Of a stretch of 64,000 nt of DNA, positions 36,006-45,694 are shown in pieces. The notes beneath the pieces are model-generated. The model saw only the letters and a list, made by a program, of their open reading frames with translations. It was not told where the DNA came from and ran no database searches. A program made the position numbers and the translations under genes. This stretch comes from Pseudidiomarina gelatinasegens (lineage in GTDB: Bacteria > Pseudomonadota > Gammaproteobacteria > Enterobacterales > Alteromonadaceae): NCBI RefSeq assembly GCF_004025325.1, contig NZ_RSFE01000004.1:1-64000 (forward strand), in the 5' to 3' direction. Each line of letters begins with the position of its first letter. The first letter of the stretch is position 1.

Positions 36006-36482
36006 ATGGCACGAAAACGACCACGCGATATTCAACAACTGTTCGGCGGTCAGCGCTTACAGCGTTTTACTGACTTTACAGAGCAATACCAACGCTGGCA
36101 ACAGCAATTGCAACAATGTTTTGATGCACTGCAGCTGTCGCCTTTATTGGCACATTGTAAAGTGGTGTCGGTTCGTGCGCACACCCTTGTGCTGGAAGCT
36201 TCATCAGCGGCCTTGGCCAATCGAATAAAGCTGCAGCAAAGCCGCATTATAACGCATTTTCAATCTGAATCTACGGGGCATATCTCGCGCCTTGAAGTTC
36301 AGGTGCGTCCACAAATGCGTACGCCTTTGGCGCAAAGCATGGCAAAACCCACGCAAGCTGTTCAAAAAACAGGCAATAACGATGATGAAACGGTTGCGAA
36401 ATTACGTCAGCAGGCGGAGTTATGTGAGGAGCCGCTGCGCTCGCAGCTGCTCGCTTTAGCGGAGAAATACGAGAAAAACTAA
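36006..36482 (+). CDS. dciA: DciA (DUF721), replicative helicase operator
   Basis: DciA is the ancestral bacterial protein that helps load the replicative helicase DnaB at the origin. It was replaced by phage-derived DnaC in E. coli. This copy is 158 residues. The conserved DUF721 region covers about 10-100 (QLFGGQRLQRFTDF...LSPLLAHCKVVSVRAHTLVLEASSAALANRIKLQQ), and a variable, probably disordered C-terminal tail follows. It lies divergent from the M23 peptidase and convergent with lpxC. That place is common for dciA in gammaproteobacteria outside the enterics. Identification rests on sequence pattern and position. Confidence 0.85.
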   Translation: MARKRPRDIQQLFGGQRLQRFTDFTEQYQRWQQQLQQCFDALQLSPLLAHCKVVSVRAHTLVLEASSAALANRIKLQQSRIITHFQSESTGHISRLEVQVRPQMRTPLAQSMAKPTQAVQKTGNNDDETVAKLRQQAELCEEPLRSQLLALAEKYEKN

Positions 36483-36615
36483 AAGCAAAAGCGATATTAG
36501 CTATTGGATATTGGCGGAAACAAAAAGACCGCTTCCAGCCTCAGCGGTCTTCTCTAATATCTAATATCTAATATCTAATATCTAATATCTAATATCTAAT
36601 ATCGTACTTGCTTTT
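36481..36615. repeat. inverted heptamer element (copies 3 and 4) around a terminator
   Basis: The left arm starts AAAAGCAAAAGC (36481-36492), then three degenerate reverse-complement heptamers (GATATTA, GCTATTG, GATATTG, 36493-36513). The right arm has seven perfect TAATATC units (36555-36603) and ends GTACTTGCTTTT (36604-36615). The arms are reverse complements of each other over about 33 bp with few mismatches. A terminator hairpin sits in the centre. The right arm abuts the lpxC stop codon. The perfect TAATATC array is a likely variable-number tandem repeat. Confidence 0.75.
36525..36551 (-). terminator. terminator of the lpxC/dcw transcript
   Basis: AAGACCGCT (36525-36533) and AGCGGTCTT (36543-36551) form a 9-bp stem. 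On the minus strand it is followed by TTTTTGTTT, a good T tract. On the plus strand (dciA) the T run is poor. Confidence 0.8.
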
Positions 36616-37530
36616 CTACGCCAGCGACGGTGTGGCGAAGGCGATTGGCGCGCTTTCTGCTTCAGCTTCGAAGGTGACGAACTCCCACGCTTCTTGATTC
36701 TGCAATACCGCACGCAACAATTGATTGTTCAGCGCATGGCCTGATTTGAATGCACGTAAGTTACCTAAAATTGCGTAACCGCCCATGTATAAATCACCAA
36801 TCGCATCTAAAATTTTATGCTTGACGAACTCGTCGTCGTAACGCAAACCGTCGTTATTCAGAATACGGAATTCATCCAATACCACGGCGTTGTCGAAGCT
36901 GCCGCCTAACGCAAGGTTATTAGCGCGCAGCATTTCGATGTCTTTCATGAAGCCGAAAGTGCGTGCACGACTGATTTCTTTAATAAAATTACTGCTATTA
37001 AAGTCAATGCTTAGCACTTGCCCGGTATCGGCAATGGCCGGATGGTCGAAGTCGATGGCAAAGTCGATACGGAACCCATTATGGGGTAGTAGTTCCGCCC
37101 ACTTGTCATCTTCTTCAACACGAATCGGCTGTTTAATCTTAATAAACTTTTTCGCTGCGCCTTGCTCTTCAATTCCCGCGCTCTGCAGCAGGTATACAAA
37201 GGGGTGTGAGCTACCATCCATGATCGGGATTTCATGGCTATCAACTTCAATGATCAGGTTATCGATGCCCATCGCCGCAACCGCCGCAAGCAAGTGCTCC
37301 ACGGTTGATACGCGAACGTTGTCATCGTTGATCAGACAGGTACACATACGCGTATCCCGCACTAACTCAGCGTTAGCAGGAATATCTACAGCAGGGTTTA
37401 AATCTACGCGGCGAAACACCAGACCTGTATTCGCAGGTGCTGGTCGCAGCGTAAGCTGAACCTTGTTGCCTTTATGCAAACCAACACCAGTGGTTGCAAT
37501 CGGCTGCTTGATTGTACGTTGTTTAATCAT
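36616..37530 (-). CDS. lpxC: LpxC, UDP-3-O-acyl-N-acetylglucosamine deacetylase
   Basis: This zinc enzyme makes the first committed step of lipid A synthesis. I choose the ATG at 37530 ([21 protein letters not shown]), which matches E. coli MIKQRT and gives 304 residues against 305. The open frame starts seven codons earlier with TTG. Zinc ligands are expected at His in STVEHLLAA (about 78) and in the [11 protein letters not shown] motif (His and Asp, about 235-240). The general acid/base His is in SGHALNN (about 262). It follows ftsZ at the end of the dcw cluster with an 89-bp gap, as in E. coli. Confidence 0.97.
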   Translation of the reverse strand: MIKQRTIKQPIATTGVGLHKGNKVQLTLRPAPANTGLVFRRVDLNPAVDIPANAELVRDTRMCTCLINDDNVRVSTVEHLLAAVAAMGIDNLIIEVDSHEIPIMDGSSHPFVYLLQSAGIEEQGAAKKFIKIKQPIRVEEDDKWAELLPHNGFRIDFAIDFDHPAIADTGQVLSIDFNSSNFIKEISRARTFGFMKDIEMLRANNLALGGSFDNAVVLDEFRILNNDGLRYDDEFVKHKILDAIGDLYMGGYAILGNLRAFKSGHALNNQLLRAVLQNQEAWEFVTFEAEAESAPIAFATPSLA

Positions 37531-37619
37531 GTCTGCTCTTCTTCTCATCAAGTCTTTTGACCAGCAAAAGGCGCAATAGTTTAACGGATTATCTAAAAAA
37601 CCGCAAGAAAACGAGGTTC

Positions 37620-38843
37620 CTAATCGACTTGACGGCGTAAAAATGCCGGGATGTCGAGATAATCCATGTCTTTGCCTTGATTTGCCTGAGGTTTCGCCGT
37701 CGGCTTGCTTGCTACCGGTTCGGCTTCCATGGACTCTTCGTCAGCTTCTGGTTCAATGTTGCGTGCAGTTGCAGTATTGCCATAACTGCCGCCACTGCTG
37801 GTGTTGCTACCACTGCTTCGGCTGCCGTAACTTGGTGCAGGCTCACGACGGTTCACTAATGCGATGTCGGGCTTACGCTCGCCACCAATGCCCGTTGCAA
37901 CCACAGTGACACGCAACTCTTCAGACATGTCCATGTCAATGACAGTACCGACGATGACGGTTGCATTCTCAGATACAAACCCTTTCACAACGTTACCGAC
38001 AATTTCAAATTCTTCCATGCTCAAGTCCATGCCAGCGGTGATGTTCAACAACACACCACGTGCACCAGACAGGTCGATGTCTTCCAACAGCGGGCTGTTG
38101 ATGGCCATCTCTGCCGCTTCTTGAGCGCGGTCTTCGCCGCGTGCGACGCCGGTACCCATCATGGCAGTACCCATCTCACGCATTACCGCACGTACGTCTG
38201 CAAAGTCGACGTTGATCAGGCCGTCGCGGGTAATTAAGTCTGAAATACCTTGTACAGCCCCTAATAATACGTCGTTTGCCTTAGCAAAAGCATCAAGCAG
38301 GCTGGTACCTTTACCTAAAACTTTCAAAAGCTTTTCATTAGGAATGGTAATTAGCGAGTCAACGTTGCGCGCTAATTGTTCAATACCTTCTTTGGCTGCA
38401 GCCATGCGACGTTGGCCTTCGAATGGGAATGGTTTGGTTACCACTGCCACGGTCAAAATGCCCAGTTCGCGTGCCACTTCGGCAACAACAGGTGCAGCAC
38501 CCGTTCCGGTGCCACCGCCCATACCGGCAGCAATGAATACCATATCAGCGCCTTGCAGATGCTTGCGAATTTCGTCGCGCGCTTCTTCTGCGGCCTGACG
38601 GCCAACTTCTGGATTCGCGCCAGCACCAAGCCCTTTGGTGATGTCGGTGCCCAGTTGAATGGTTGCGTGAGCGCCATGATTGCGCAACGCCTGCGCATCG
38701 GTGTTGGCAACAATAAATTGCACACCTTCAATGGACTCGCTAATCATATGTTTGACAGCGTTACCGCCGCCGCCTCCGACGCCAATGACCTTAATCACTG
38801 CGTCCGAATCAAAGTTGTCGACTACTTCGAATACTTCAGACAT
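37620..38843 (-). CDS. ftsZ: FtsZ, tubulin-like division GTPase
   Basis: This forms the Z ring at midcell. The 407-residue protein has N-terminal [14 protein letters not shown] (about 17-30), the tubulin signature [10 protein letters not shown] (about 108-117) and the T7-loop NVDFADV (about 208). A Ser/Gly/Glu-rich variable linker runs from about 320 to 390. The conserved tail [14 protein letters not shown] binds FtsA, ZipA and ZapD. It starts 65 bp after ftsA. Confidence 0.98.
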   Translation of the reverse strand: MSEVFEVVDNFDSDAVIKVIGVGGGGGNAVKHMISESIEGVQFIVANTDAQALRNHGAHATIQLGTDITKGLGAGANPEVGRQAAEEARDEIRKHLQGADMVFIAAGMGGGTGTGAAPVVAEVARELGILTVAVVTKPFPFEGQRRMAAAKEGIEQLARNVDSLITIPNEKLLKVLGKGTSLLDAFAKANDVLLGAVQGISDLITRDGLINVDFADVRAVMREMGTAMMGTGVARGEDRAQEAAEMAINSPLLEDIDLSGARGVLLNITAGMDLSMEEFEIVGNVVKGFVSENATVIVGTVIDMDMSEELRVTVVATGIGGERKPDIALVNRREPAPSYGSRSSGSNTSSGGSYGNTATARNIEPEADEESMEAEPVASKPTAKPQANQGKDMDYLDIPAFLRRQVD

Positions 38844-38908
38844 GTTGTTTCTCCTTATACCTGCTTATTGTACTACCCCTAGTGAAGATATCCAAAACGT
38901 TGTTTTCT

Positions 38909-40141
38909 TTAAAATTCGCCTTTAAACCAGCTCAGCAAGCGTTTTCCTAAACCAATCACGTTGGTTGTGCTTGCCTCACTTTGGCGGTTTTGAACATCTT
39001 CCTGACCATAACGTAGCAAGCCAACCGCTGTTGCATAGGTTGGATCTTGCACGTAATCGCTCAGACCGTGCATGCCCAGTGGCTCACCTAAGCGCACTGG
39101 CATTTGAAATATTTCTTCTGCGAACTCAATAGCGCCTTCCATGCGCCCGCACCCGCCGGTTAATACAATACCGGCTGCAATCTGGTCTTCGAGTCCGCTT
39201 TGGTTGATTTGATCACGTATCAACTCAAATAATTCTTGATACCGAGGCTCCACCACCTCTGCCAAAATATGGCGCTGCATGGTACGCGATGGGCGTCCCC
39301 CCACAGATGGCACCTCGATGTTGTCGTCTTTGCTCACTAGCTCACGCAATGCGCACGCGTATTTTGTTTTGATTTCTTCGGCGTGGTTCAGCGGCGTGCG
39401 GAATATCTTGGCAATGTCGCTGGTGACTTGATTCCCAGCTGCCGGAATCACCGCCGTGTGACGCAGTACCCCACCGGTGTAAATATTGATGTCGATGGTG
39501 CCAGCACCCATATCCACCAGGGCGACACCCAAGTCTTTTTCGTCATCGGTTAGCACCGCATAGCTTGACGCAAGCGCCGAAAAAATCAGCCGATCTACGC
39601 TTAAGCCGCAACGCTCAACCGCTTTTACAATGTTCTTAGCCATATCGTTGGCGCAGGTAATGATGTGTACCTTGGCTTCCATGCGTACGCCTGACATGCC
39701 GATTGGACTCTTTATGCTTTCTTGCGAGTCGATGATGAATTCCTGCGGTAATACGTGCAAAATGCGTCGTTCTTGCGCTATTGGCACCGATTTCGCCGCG
39801 TGAATCACGCTATCAACATCGTCTTGCGTTACTTCGGCTTCGTTAATTGGCACCATGCCGGATTCGTTTTGGCAGCCAATGTGGCGCCCGGAAATATTCA
39901 GGTATACCGATGCAATGCGGCAATCAGCCATCAATTCCGCTTCTTCAACGGCCCGTTGAATGGACTGCACCACAAGATTCAGATCATTAACGCCGCCTTT
40001 ATCCATGCCGCGCGCAGTTGCCGCACCAACACCAATCACGCTGATGTCGCTGTCAGGCATAACTTCGCCTATCAGCGCCACCACTTTGCTGGTGCCAATG
40101 TCTAAACCTACTACCATGTTCCGTTCTGCTGCTTTCGACAT
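38909..40141 (-). CDS. ftsA: FtsA, actin-like membrane tether of the Z ring
   Basis: This 410-residue actin-fold ATPase anchors FtsZ filaments to the inner membrane. Motifs include the phosphate-binding VGLDIGTSKVVALIGE (about 11-26), the phosphate-2 segment LVDMGAGTIDINIY (about 208-221) and the adenosine motif IVLTGGCGRMEG (about 329). The C-terminal amphipathic helix GLGKRLLSWFKGEF is the membrane-targeting sequence. It lies between ftsQ (17 bp) and ftsZ (65 bp). Confidence 0.97.
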   Translation of the reverse strand: MSKAAERNMVVGLDIGTSKVVALIGEVMPDSDISVIGVGAATARGMDKGGVNDLNLVVQSIQRAVEEAELMADCRIASVYLNISGRHIGCQNESGMVPINEAEVTQDDVDSVIHAAKSVPIAQERRILHVLPQEFIIDSQESIKSPIGMSGVRMEAKVHIITCANDMAKNIVKAVERCGLSVDRLIFSALASSYAVLTDDEKDLGVALVDMGAGTIDINIYTGGVLRHTAVIPAAGNQVTSDIAKIFRTPLNHAEEIKTKYACALRELVSKDDNIEVPSVGGRPSRTMQRHILAEVVEPRYQELFELIRDQINQSGLEDQIAAGIVLTGGCGRMEGAIEFAEEIFQMPVRLGEPLGMHGLSDYVQDPTYATAVGLLRYGQEDVQNRQSEASTTNVIGLGKRLLSWFKGEF

Positions 40142-40158
40142 GTTGCGTTTCTCTCTTT

Positions 40159-40893
40159 TTATTCTTCGTTTTCGTCTTTCCAGGCCACCGCAACGCCGGT
40201 GTCATAACGTAAGTCCACATAGTCTATCGGCTTGGCTTTATGCCGAATTATGGTTGGGAACAAATCAATAAAGCGTTGTACCCGTTCCAGTAACCCTTCA
40301 CGACCTAGCCGCAAACGAATGCCAGACAACAACTCCACATCCACTGCGAAACGCTCGGAGAGCGTCAGGGCCACCACTTGGTGGCCGTTAATTTTGAGCA
40401 GTTCATGTACTTGTTGATACTGCTCAACGGTTTCTTGTACTGCATGTTCAGGGCCATTGAGTTTTGGTAACAACACATCAATGACCGATTTATCCACTTC
40501 AAACACTTCGCCTTTTGCACTCACCAGCGCATCGGGTCGTGTTGCTTCGTTCCAGTGCCCGATTGGCTTTTGTTCAACCAAAAACACTTTCAAAATGTCG
40601 GGCCATTCTTTTCGTACTGAGGCCTGCTCTATCCAGGGCTGGGCTTCCAGTCGTGTTCGAATGCTATTTACATCGGCTGAGAAAAAGCTTCCCAGCTCTT
40701 CTCCCGCTAATGCATCGCGTACGTCGGCGCGTTTCAAATACTGCAACTCACCTTGTACCACTAATCGTTTCAACGGCACTTCGTTGGCGTCCATCGCCAA
40801 ATAATACAGCCATGCAACGCCCGCTATCGCTCCGATGACGACGCTGAGAAAAAAACTAAACCCCAGCCAAAACTGCCAGCGGACTGCCGCCAC
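40159..40893 (-). CDS. ftsQ: FtsQ, divisome assembly protein
   Basis: This is a bitopic inner-membrane protein bridging early and late division proteins. It has 244 residues, with one membrane helix at about 9-33 (FWLGFSFFLSVVIGAIAGVAWLYYL), a periplasmic POTRA domain at about 42-112 (LKRLVVQGELQYLKRADVRDAL) and the beta domain after it. The start is GTG at 40893 with GAGG upstream, one base after the ddl stop. Confidence 0.94.
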   Translation of the reverse strand: MAAVRWQFWLGFSFFLSVVIGAIAGVAWLYYLAMDANEVPLKRLVVQGELQYLKRADVRDALAGEELGSFFSADVNSIRTRLEAQPWIEQASVRKEWPDILKVFLVEQKPIGHWNEATRPDALVSAKGEVFEVDKSVIDVLLPKLNGPEHAVQETVEQYQQVHELLKINGHQVVALTLSERFAVDVELLSGIRLRLGREGLLERVQRFIDLFPTIIRHKAKPIDYVDLRYDTGVAVAWKDENEE

Positions 40894-40894
40894 C

Positions 40895-41818
40895 TTAAAC
40901 CTCGCTAAGTTCGAGTATGCGCAATACCAACTGCTCGAAACTCATACCCACTGCTTTAGCCGCCATCGGCACCAAGCTTTTGGTGGTCATGCCGGGCACC
41001 ATGTTCGCTTCCAACAACTTAAAGTTGCCTTCTTGGTCGCACATCACGTCAATGCGACCCCAACCTTTGCCGCCAACCGCACGAAACGCTGATACCGCCA
41101 ATTGTTCTAAGGCGCGCTCTTCCAGTTCGCACAATCCAGCCGGACAATGATATTGTGTGTCACCGGCCTGGTACTTGGCATCGTAATCATAAAATTCATG
41201 GGTAGACTGCACGCGAATTGCCGGCAATGCCTGGTCACCCACAATGGATACTGTGTATTCAGGGCCACTTAACCAACTTTCGACCAAAGCTTCCTGATCG
41301 TATTTGTGTGCCAACGCCACGGCCTGTTCCAGTTCAGCTGCATTGCGCGCTGGACTCATACCGATACTGCTGCCTTCTTGAGCGGGCTTCACCATGACTT
41401 TGCCACCGAGCTCTTCAATCATTGAGGCCCAATCAACTGGCTTGCCACGAACGATAACGGCACTTTGCGCAACCGGTAGACCGGTCGACTGCCACACGCG
41501 CTTGGTGCGTACCTTATCCATTGCTAGGGCGCACCCTAACACGCCACTGCCGGTGTACGGAACGCCTAGATACTGCAGTGCGCCTTGAATGGTACCGTCT
41601 TCACCGCCGCGCCCGTGTAACACAATAAAGGCGCGATCAAAGTGTTGGTCAACCAATCCTGTTAGCGGTTGCTCCGCAGGATCAAACCCATAGGCGTTGA
41701 TGCCCTGTGCCTGCAGGGCGGCTAATACTGCCTGACCTGAGCGCAACGACACGTCGCGCTCGGCAGAATCGCCGCCAAACAGCACAGCTACTTTGCCAAA
41801 GTCTTTGCTCGTAGCCAT
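40895..41818 (-). CDS. ddl: D-alanine--D-alanine ligase
   Basis: This ATP-grasp enzyme makes the D-Ala-D-Ala dipeptide for the stem peptide. The 307-residue protein has the N-terminal KVAVLFGGDSAERDVSLRSG (about 8-27), HGRGGEDGTIQGALQ (about 68-82) and the ATP-grasp core with VMVKPAQEGSSIGMS. Metal-binding GRIDVMCDQ and LEANMVPGMT lie near the C terminus. It is the DdlB type embedded in the dcw cluster. Its ATG overlaps the murC stop (TAATG). Confidence 0.97.
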   Translation of the reverse strand: MATSKDFGKVAVLFGGDSAERDVSLRSGQAVLAALQAQGINAYGFDPAEQPLTGLVDQHFDRAFIVLHGRGGEDGTIQGALQYLGVPYTGSGVLGCALAMDKVRTKRVWQSTGLPVAQSAVIVRGKPVDWASMIEELGGKVMVKPAQEGSSIGMSPARNAAELEQAVALAHKYDQEALVESWLSGPEYTVSIVGDQALPAIRVQSTHEFYDYDAKYQAGDTQYHCPAGLCELEERALEQLAVSAFRAVGGKGWGRIDVMCDQEGNFKLLEANMVPGMTTKSLVPMAAKAVGMSFEQLVLRILELSEV

Positions 41819-43311
41819 TACGACTTCTCTCCCTGCAATTGATCGGCTTTGGCGCGCAACGATGCAGGCGCCAATTCGGTTGCCACTAAATCACGTGCGA
41901 TTGCACCAATGGTGCCAGCGCCTTGCGCCAGTAACATGTCGCCGGGCTGCAGCACATCGGCTAAAACCTTGTACAGTGCACTGCGGTCACCAACATAAAT
42001 CGGCTCCATTTGCCCGCGCATGCGAATTGCTCGCGCCAAAGCACGGCTGTCTGCTCCAGTAACGGGTGCTTCACCTGCGCTGTAAACATCAAGTAACAGC
42101 AGCACGTCCACCTCACTGAGTACATTCACGAAATCATCGAATAAATCCCGTGTCCGTGAATAACGGTGCGGCTGAAACGCCATCACGATACGCCGCTCGG
42201 GCCAACCGGCTCGAGCAGCGGCGATGGTTACAGCCACTTCCGATGGATGGTGCCCATAGTCATCGACCAACAGCACATCGCCTTGCTGGCCATTGTGTTC
42301 GCTCGCAAAAGCGCCGAGGTGTTCAAACCGACGTCCGATGCCACCAAATTTCTCCAGTGCGGCGATGATTGCCGCATCACTGACACCTTCGTCAGTTGCC
42401 ACCGCGATAGCCGCGAGGGCATTCAAAGCATTGTGTCTACCTGGCAAATTCACTGTTACTGGCAAAGGCTGTTGGCCAGCGCGATGCACTGTAAATGAGC
42501 TCATGCCACCATTCTGGTGATAATCTGCACCACGCACATCCGCGTCGTCGCTGAACCCATAAGTAATTATCTGTCTGCCCACGCGCGGCAATAATTCACG
42601 TACCACCGGGTCATCCACACACATCACTGCTAAACCGTAAAATGGCAGGTTGTGCAGGAAGTCGATGTAGGTGTCGAGCAGCTTATTGAAGTCGCCCCCG
42701 TAGGTGTCCATGTGATCGGCTTCGATATTGGTCACAACTGCAACCATCGGCTGCAGGTGTAAGAACGATGCATCTGACTCGTCAGCTTCGGCAATCAAGT
42801 ACTTGCTAGTACCCAAGCGTGCATTGGTGCCAGCGCTATTGAGCAAGCCACCAATAACGAAGGTGGGATCTAAGTCGCCTTCGGCAAATACGCTGGCGAT
42901 TAAGCTGGTAGTAGTAGTTTTTCCGTGTGTGCCTGCAATGGCGACACCATGGCGAAACCGCATTAACTCGGCCAGCATTTCAGCACGACGTACCTGCGGG
43001 ATTAACAATTCTTTGGCAGCCACTAACTCTGGGTTGTCGGCCTTAATCGCCGATGACACCACAATAACGTCAGCTCCTTTTACATGCTCGGCAGCATGGC
43101 CGATAAAGATTTCTGCACCAAACCCGCGTAAACGCCGAGTATTCGCGTTCTCGGCCAAATCTGAGCCAGCAATTTCATAGCCTTGATTCTGCAATACCTC
43201 AGCAATGCCTCCCATCCCAGCGCCGCCAATACCGACAAAGTGGATGCGGCGCACACGACGCATCTCCGGTACATTAACGACTGTAAATGGGGTTGCTTTG
43301 TCTTGCTTCAT
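41818..43311 (-). CDS. murC: MurC, UDP-N-acetylmuramate--L-alanine ligase
   Basis: This adds L-Ala to UDP-MurNAc. The start is placed at the ATG at 43311 ([20 protein letters not shown]), which overlaps the murG stop by one base (TAATG) and gives 497 residues. An upstream extension of 16 codons lies wholly inside murG. Motifs include the Rossmann [16 protein letters not shown] (about 22-37), the Mur-ligase ATP site [13 protein letters not shown] (about 123-135), and the [10 protein letters not shown] segment typical of MurC. Confidence 0.96.
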   Translation of the reverse strand: MKQDKATPFTVVNVPEMRRVRRIHFVGIGGAGMGGIAEVLQNQGYEIAGSDLAENANTRRLRGFGAEIFIGHAAEHVKGADVIVVSSAIKADNPELVAAKELLIPQVRRAEMLAELMRFRHGVAIAGTHGKTTTTSLIASVFAEGDLDPTFVIGGLLNSAGTNARLGTSKYLIAEADESDASFLHLQPMVAVVTNIEADHMDTYGGDFNKLLDTYIDFLHNLPFYGLAVMCVDDPVVRELLPRVGRQIITYGFSDDADVRGADYHQNGGMSSFTVHRAGQQPLPVTVNLPGRHNALNALAAIAVATDEGVSDAAIIAALEKFGGIGRRFEHLGAFASEHNGQQGDVLLVDDYGHHPSEVAVTIAAARAGWPERRIVMAFQPHRYSRTRDLFDDFVNVLSEVDVLLLLDVYSAGEAPVTGADSRALARAIRMRGQMEPIYVGDRSALYKVLADVLQPGDMLLAQGAGTIGAIARDLVATELAPASLRAKADQLQGEKS

Positions 43312-44411
43312 TACTTGATGCCTACGGTTAATTTTTCTGGATTTGCCCAACGCTCGCACTGATTCACAACGGCTTCAGTCGCGTTCGGATAAGCTGCTTG
43401 TGCGGCATGCTTCTGCATGGCCCTGCGCATTTCTTCGTCGCGCAATAATTCATTTAATACCTGAACCAATGGTTCTATCTGTACCAGTTCTGACTGAGGT
43501 AACAATCGCGCGGCACCTGCCTCAACCAACTCGCGTGCATTGGCCGTTTGGTGGTCATCCACCGCATGCGGCAGCGGTACGAAAATTGCTGGGGTACCTA
43601 CTACAGCCAATTCTGCAACGGTAAGTGCCCCGGCGCGACAGATCACAATGTCGGCGCTGCTGTAGGCCCGATGCATATCGGTAATAAATTCTTCCACCTG
43701 TACTTGGGCAGTTACGGGCCCATAAGCAGCCTTCACTGCGGCCTCACGGCCTTGCCCGCATTGGTGCTGAACTATTAAATTCTTCTGCAGTGCGGCGTCC
43801 AATTGCGCAATAGCGGCCGGTACGGCTTCGTTTAATGCTTGCGCACCAAGGCTGCCACCCACAATTAATAGCTTCAGTTTGCCGTCGGTAGACGTGGCAA
43901 CTTCCTTTGCCGACCAGTTGGCACGCAACGGATTGCCAGTAATCTCCGCCATGGGCAACTGCTTCTTCGCAGCCCCGAAACCAAGCATGACGTGCTGCGC
44001 AAAGCGCGCTAATAACTTGTTGGTTAAACCTGCTACAGCATTTTGTTCGTGTACCAGTAAAGGTACGCTCAGCGACCGTGCAGCAAGCCCTGCAGGCCCG
44101 CACACGTAGCCGCCAAAGGTCAGCAATAGTTGCGAGCGATGCCGTTTCAGCAATTTACGGCACTGCAAGAATGCTTTGAATAGACGCCATGGCGTGCCCA
44201 ATTTACGCATTACCCCATGCCCGCGCATACCTTGCATGGTGATTTGTTCCAGCTTAAAGCCCGCCGCTGGCACAACTTTACTTTCAAGTCGCTGCTCGGT
44301 TGTTCCCAACCAAACCACTTCCCACCCGTAGCTGCGTAACTGCTCGGCTACAGCTAAAGCAGGAAACACGTGACCGCCGGTGCCGGCAGCTGCAATCATA
44401 ATGCGATTCAT
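43311..44411 (-). CDS. murG: MurG, lipid II-forming GlcNAc transferase
   Basis: This GT-B glycosyltransferase adds GlcNAc to lipid I at the inner face of the membrane. The 366-residue protein has N-terminal [18 protein letters not shown] (about 8-25), [16 protein letters not shown]-like acceptor-side residues (about 120-133), and the donor site [12 protein letters not shown] (about 260-271) with [14 protein letters not shown]. The ATG overlaps the ftsW stop (ATGA). Confidence 0.97.
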   Translation of the reverse strand: MNRIMIAAAGTGGHVFPALAVAEQLRSYGWEVVWLGTTEQRLESKVVPAAGFKLEQITMQGMRGHGVMRKLGTPWRLFKAFLQCRKLLKRHRSQLLLTFGGYVCGPAGLAARSLSVPLLVHEQNAVAGLTNKLLARFAQHVMLGFGAAKKQLPMAEITGNPLRANWSAKEVATSTDGKLKLLIVGGSLGAQALNEAVPAAIAQLDAALQKNLIVQHQCGQGREAAVKAAYGPVTAQVQVEEFITDMHRAYSSADIVICRAGALTVAELAVVGTPAIFVPLPHAVDDHQTANARELVEAGAARLLPQSELVQIEPLVQVLNELLRDEEMRRAMQKHAAQAAYPNATEAVVNQCERWANPEKLTVGIK

Positions 44412-45694
44412 GCGCGACCTCCGGCTTTAGTCGACGCTCTGCGCCGCGGTGCCACTTTGATTTGGCTGACGCGCACTTCGTAGTCAACGCGCAGCAAAAT
44501 ACCTATTGCAATACAGCTAATCAGTAAACTGGTACCACCGTAGCTAATCAACGGCAGCGTCAACCCTTTGGTAGGCAACAAACCTGCTGCAGCGCCAATG
44601 TTCACCATGGACTGAAACGCAAACCAAATGCCAATTCCGTATGCGATAAAACCGCCGTATTGATGTCCGGCATGCAAGGCTTTTCGCCCCAACTGCATGG
44701 TGCGAATCACTAACGCGAACGACAACACCAATACCACGACAATACCGAAGAAACCGAGCTCTTCACCAACAACCGCCATAATAAAGTCGGTGTGTGCTTC
44801 AGGCAGGTATTGCAGCTTCTGAATGCTGTTTCCTAAGCCTTGCCCGAACCAATCACCGCGCCCGAAAGCCATGAGTGACTGCGTTAACTGATAGCCACTA
44901 CCGAACGGGTCTTGCCATGGATCCATGAACGACACTACCCGGCGCATGCGGTACGGTTCTTTAACAATTAATAAGGTAATGGCCAGCGCAAAGGCGACCA
45001 GTACTGCGAAAAATTGCCACAACCGGGCGCCAGCAAGAAATAACATGCCCACCGCGATACATGACATGACCACGAGCGAGCCAAAGTCTGGCTGCAATAA
45101 CAGCAACCCTGCAAAAAAGAACAACACGATTAGCGGCTTAATGAAACCACGTAAGTTTTCCTGCACTTGGTCCACACGCCGCGTTAGGTAGCTGGACATA
45201 TAAACCACAAAGAACAATTTCGCGACCTCAGCCACCTGCAAGGTGAGTGGGCCGAGTTTTATCCACCGCTTGGCGCCGTTTACTTCATGTCCAATAACCA
45301 ACACCATGGCCAACATGCCCATGGCGATCAGTAACAGTGAGCCGCTACCGCGATACCACCACTGCACAGGAATTTGTATCACCGTAAAGAGCAGCACGAG
45401 ACCCAGCCCGACATACATGCCGTGGCGAATCATGAAGTGAAACGGATTACCGGTAAGTCGCTCTGCTGCTGGGAATGACGCTGAAGTCACCATGATTAAG
45501 CCAATGGCAATTAAGCTCAGCGTCAGCCACAGTAATACCCGGTCATACAACAGCGTTGCATCACTGTCTGCCCACCAATCGCGCCAGCGCTGCCACAATG
45601 GCGCACCCATAGCATCCAGCATTGGCTGGATACCAAGTTCCAGCTGCTGCTCGGTGCCATTGGCAGTGCGCGCTTTGTGCGCTTTAGCGACCAT
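44408..45694 (-). CDS. ftsW: FtsW, septal SEDS peptidoglycan polymerase
   Basis: This multi-pass SEDS glycosyltransferase partners with FtsI to make septal peptidoglycan. The start is set at the ATG at 45694 (MVAKAHKARTANGTEQQ), giving 428 residues, with GGAGG seven bases upstream. The open frame runs 24 codons further but lies inside murD. About ten membrane helices are visible. The functional Asp-containing loop is in the LLLQPDFGSLVVM region (about 185-197), and the SEDS signature lies near ISYGGTSLLISCIAIG. It overlaps murD by 11 bp. Confidence 0.95.
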   Translation of the reverse strand: MVAKAHKARTANGTEQQLELGIQPMLDAMGAPLWQRWRDWWADSDATLLYDRVLLWLTLSLIAIGLIMVTSASFPAAERLTGNPFHFMIRHGMYVGLGLVLLFTVIQIPVQWWYRGSGSLLLIAMGMLAMVLVIGHEVNGAKRWIKLGPLTLQVAEVAKLFFVVYMSSYLTRRVDQVQENLRGFIKPLIVLFFFAGLLLLQPDFGSLVVMSCIAVGMLFLAGARLWQFFAVLVAFALAITLLIVKEPYRMRRVVSFMDPWQDPFGSGYQLTQSLMAFGRGDWFGQGLGNSIQKLQYLPEAHTDFIMAVVGEELGFFGIVVVLVLSFALVIRTMQLGRKALHAGHQYGGFIAYGIGIWFAFQSMVNIGAAAGLLPTKGLTLPLISYGGTSLLISCIAIGILLRVDYEVRVSQIKVAPRRRASTKAGGRA

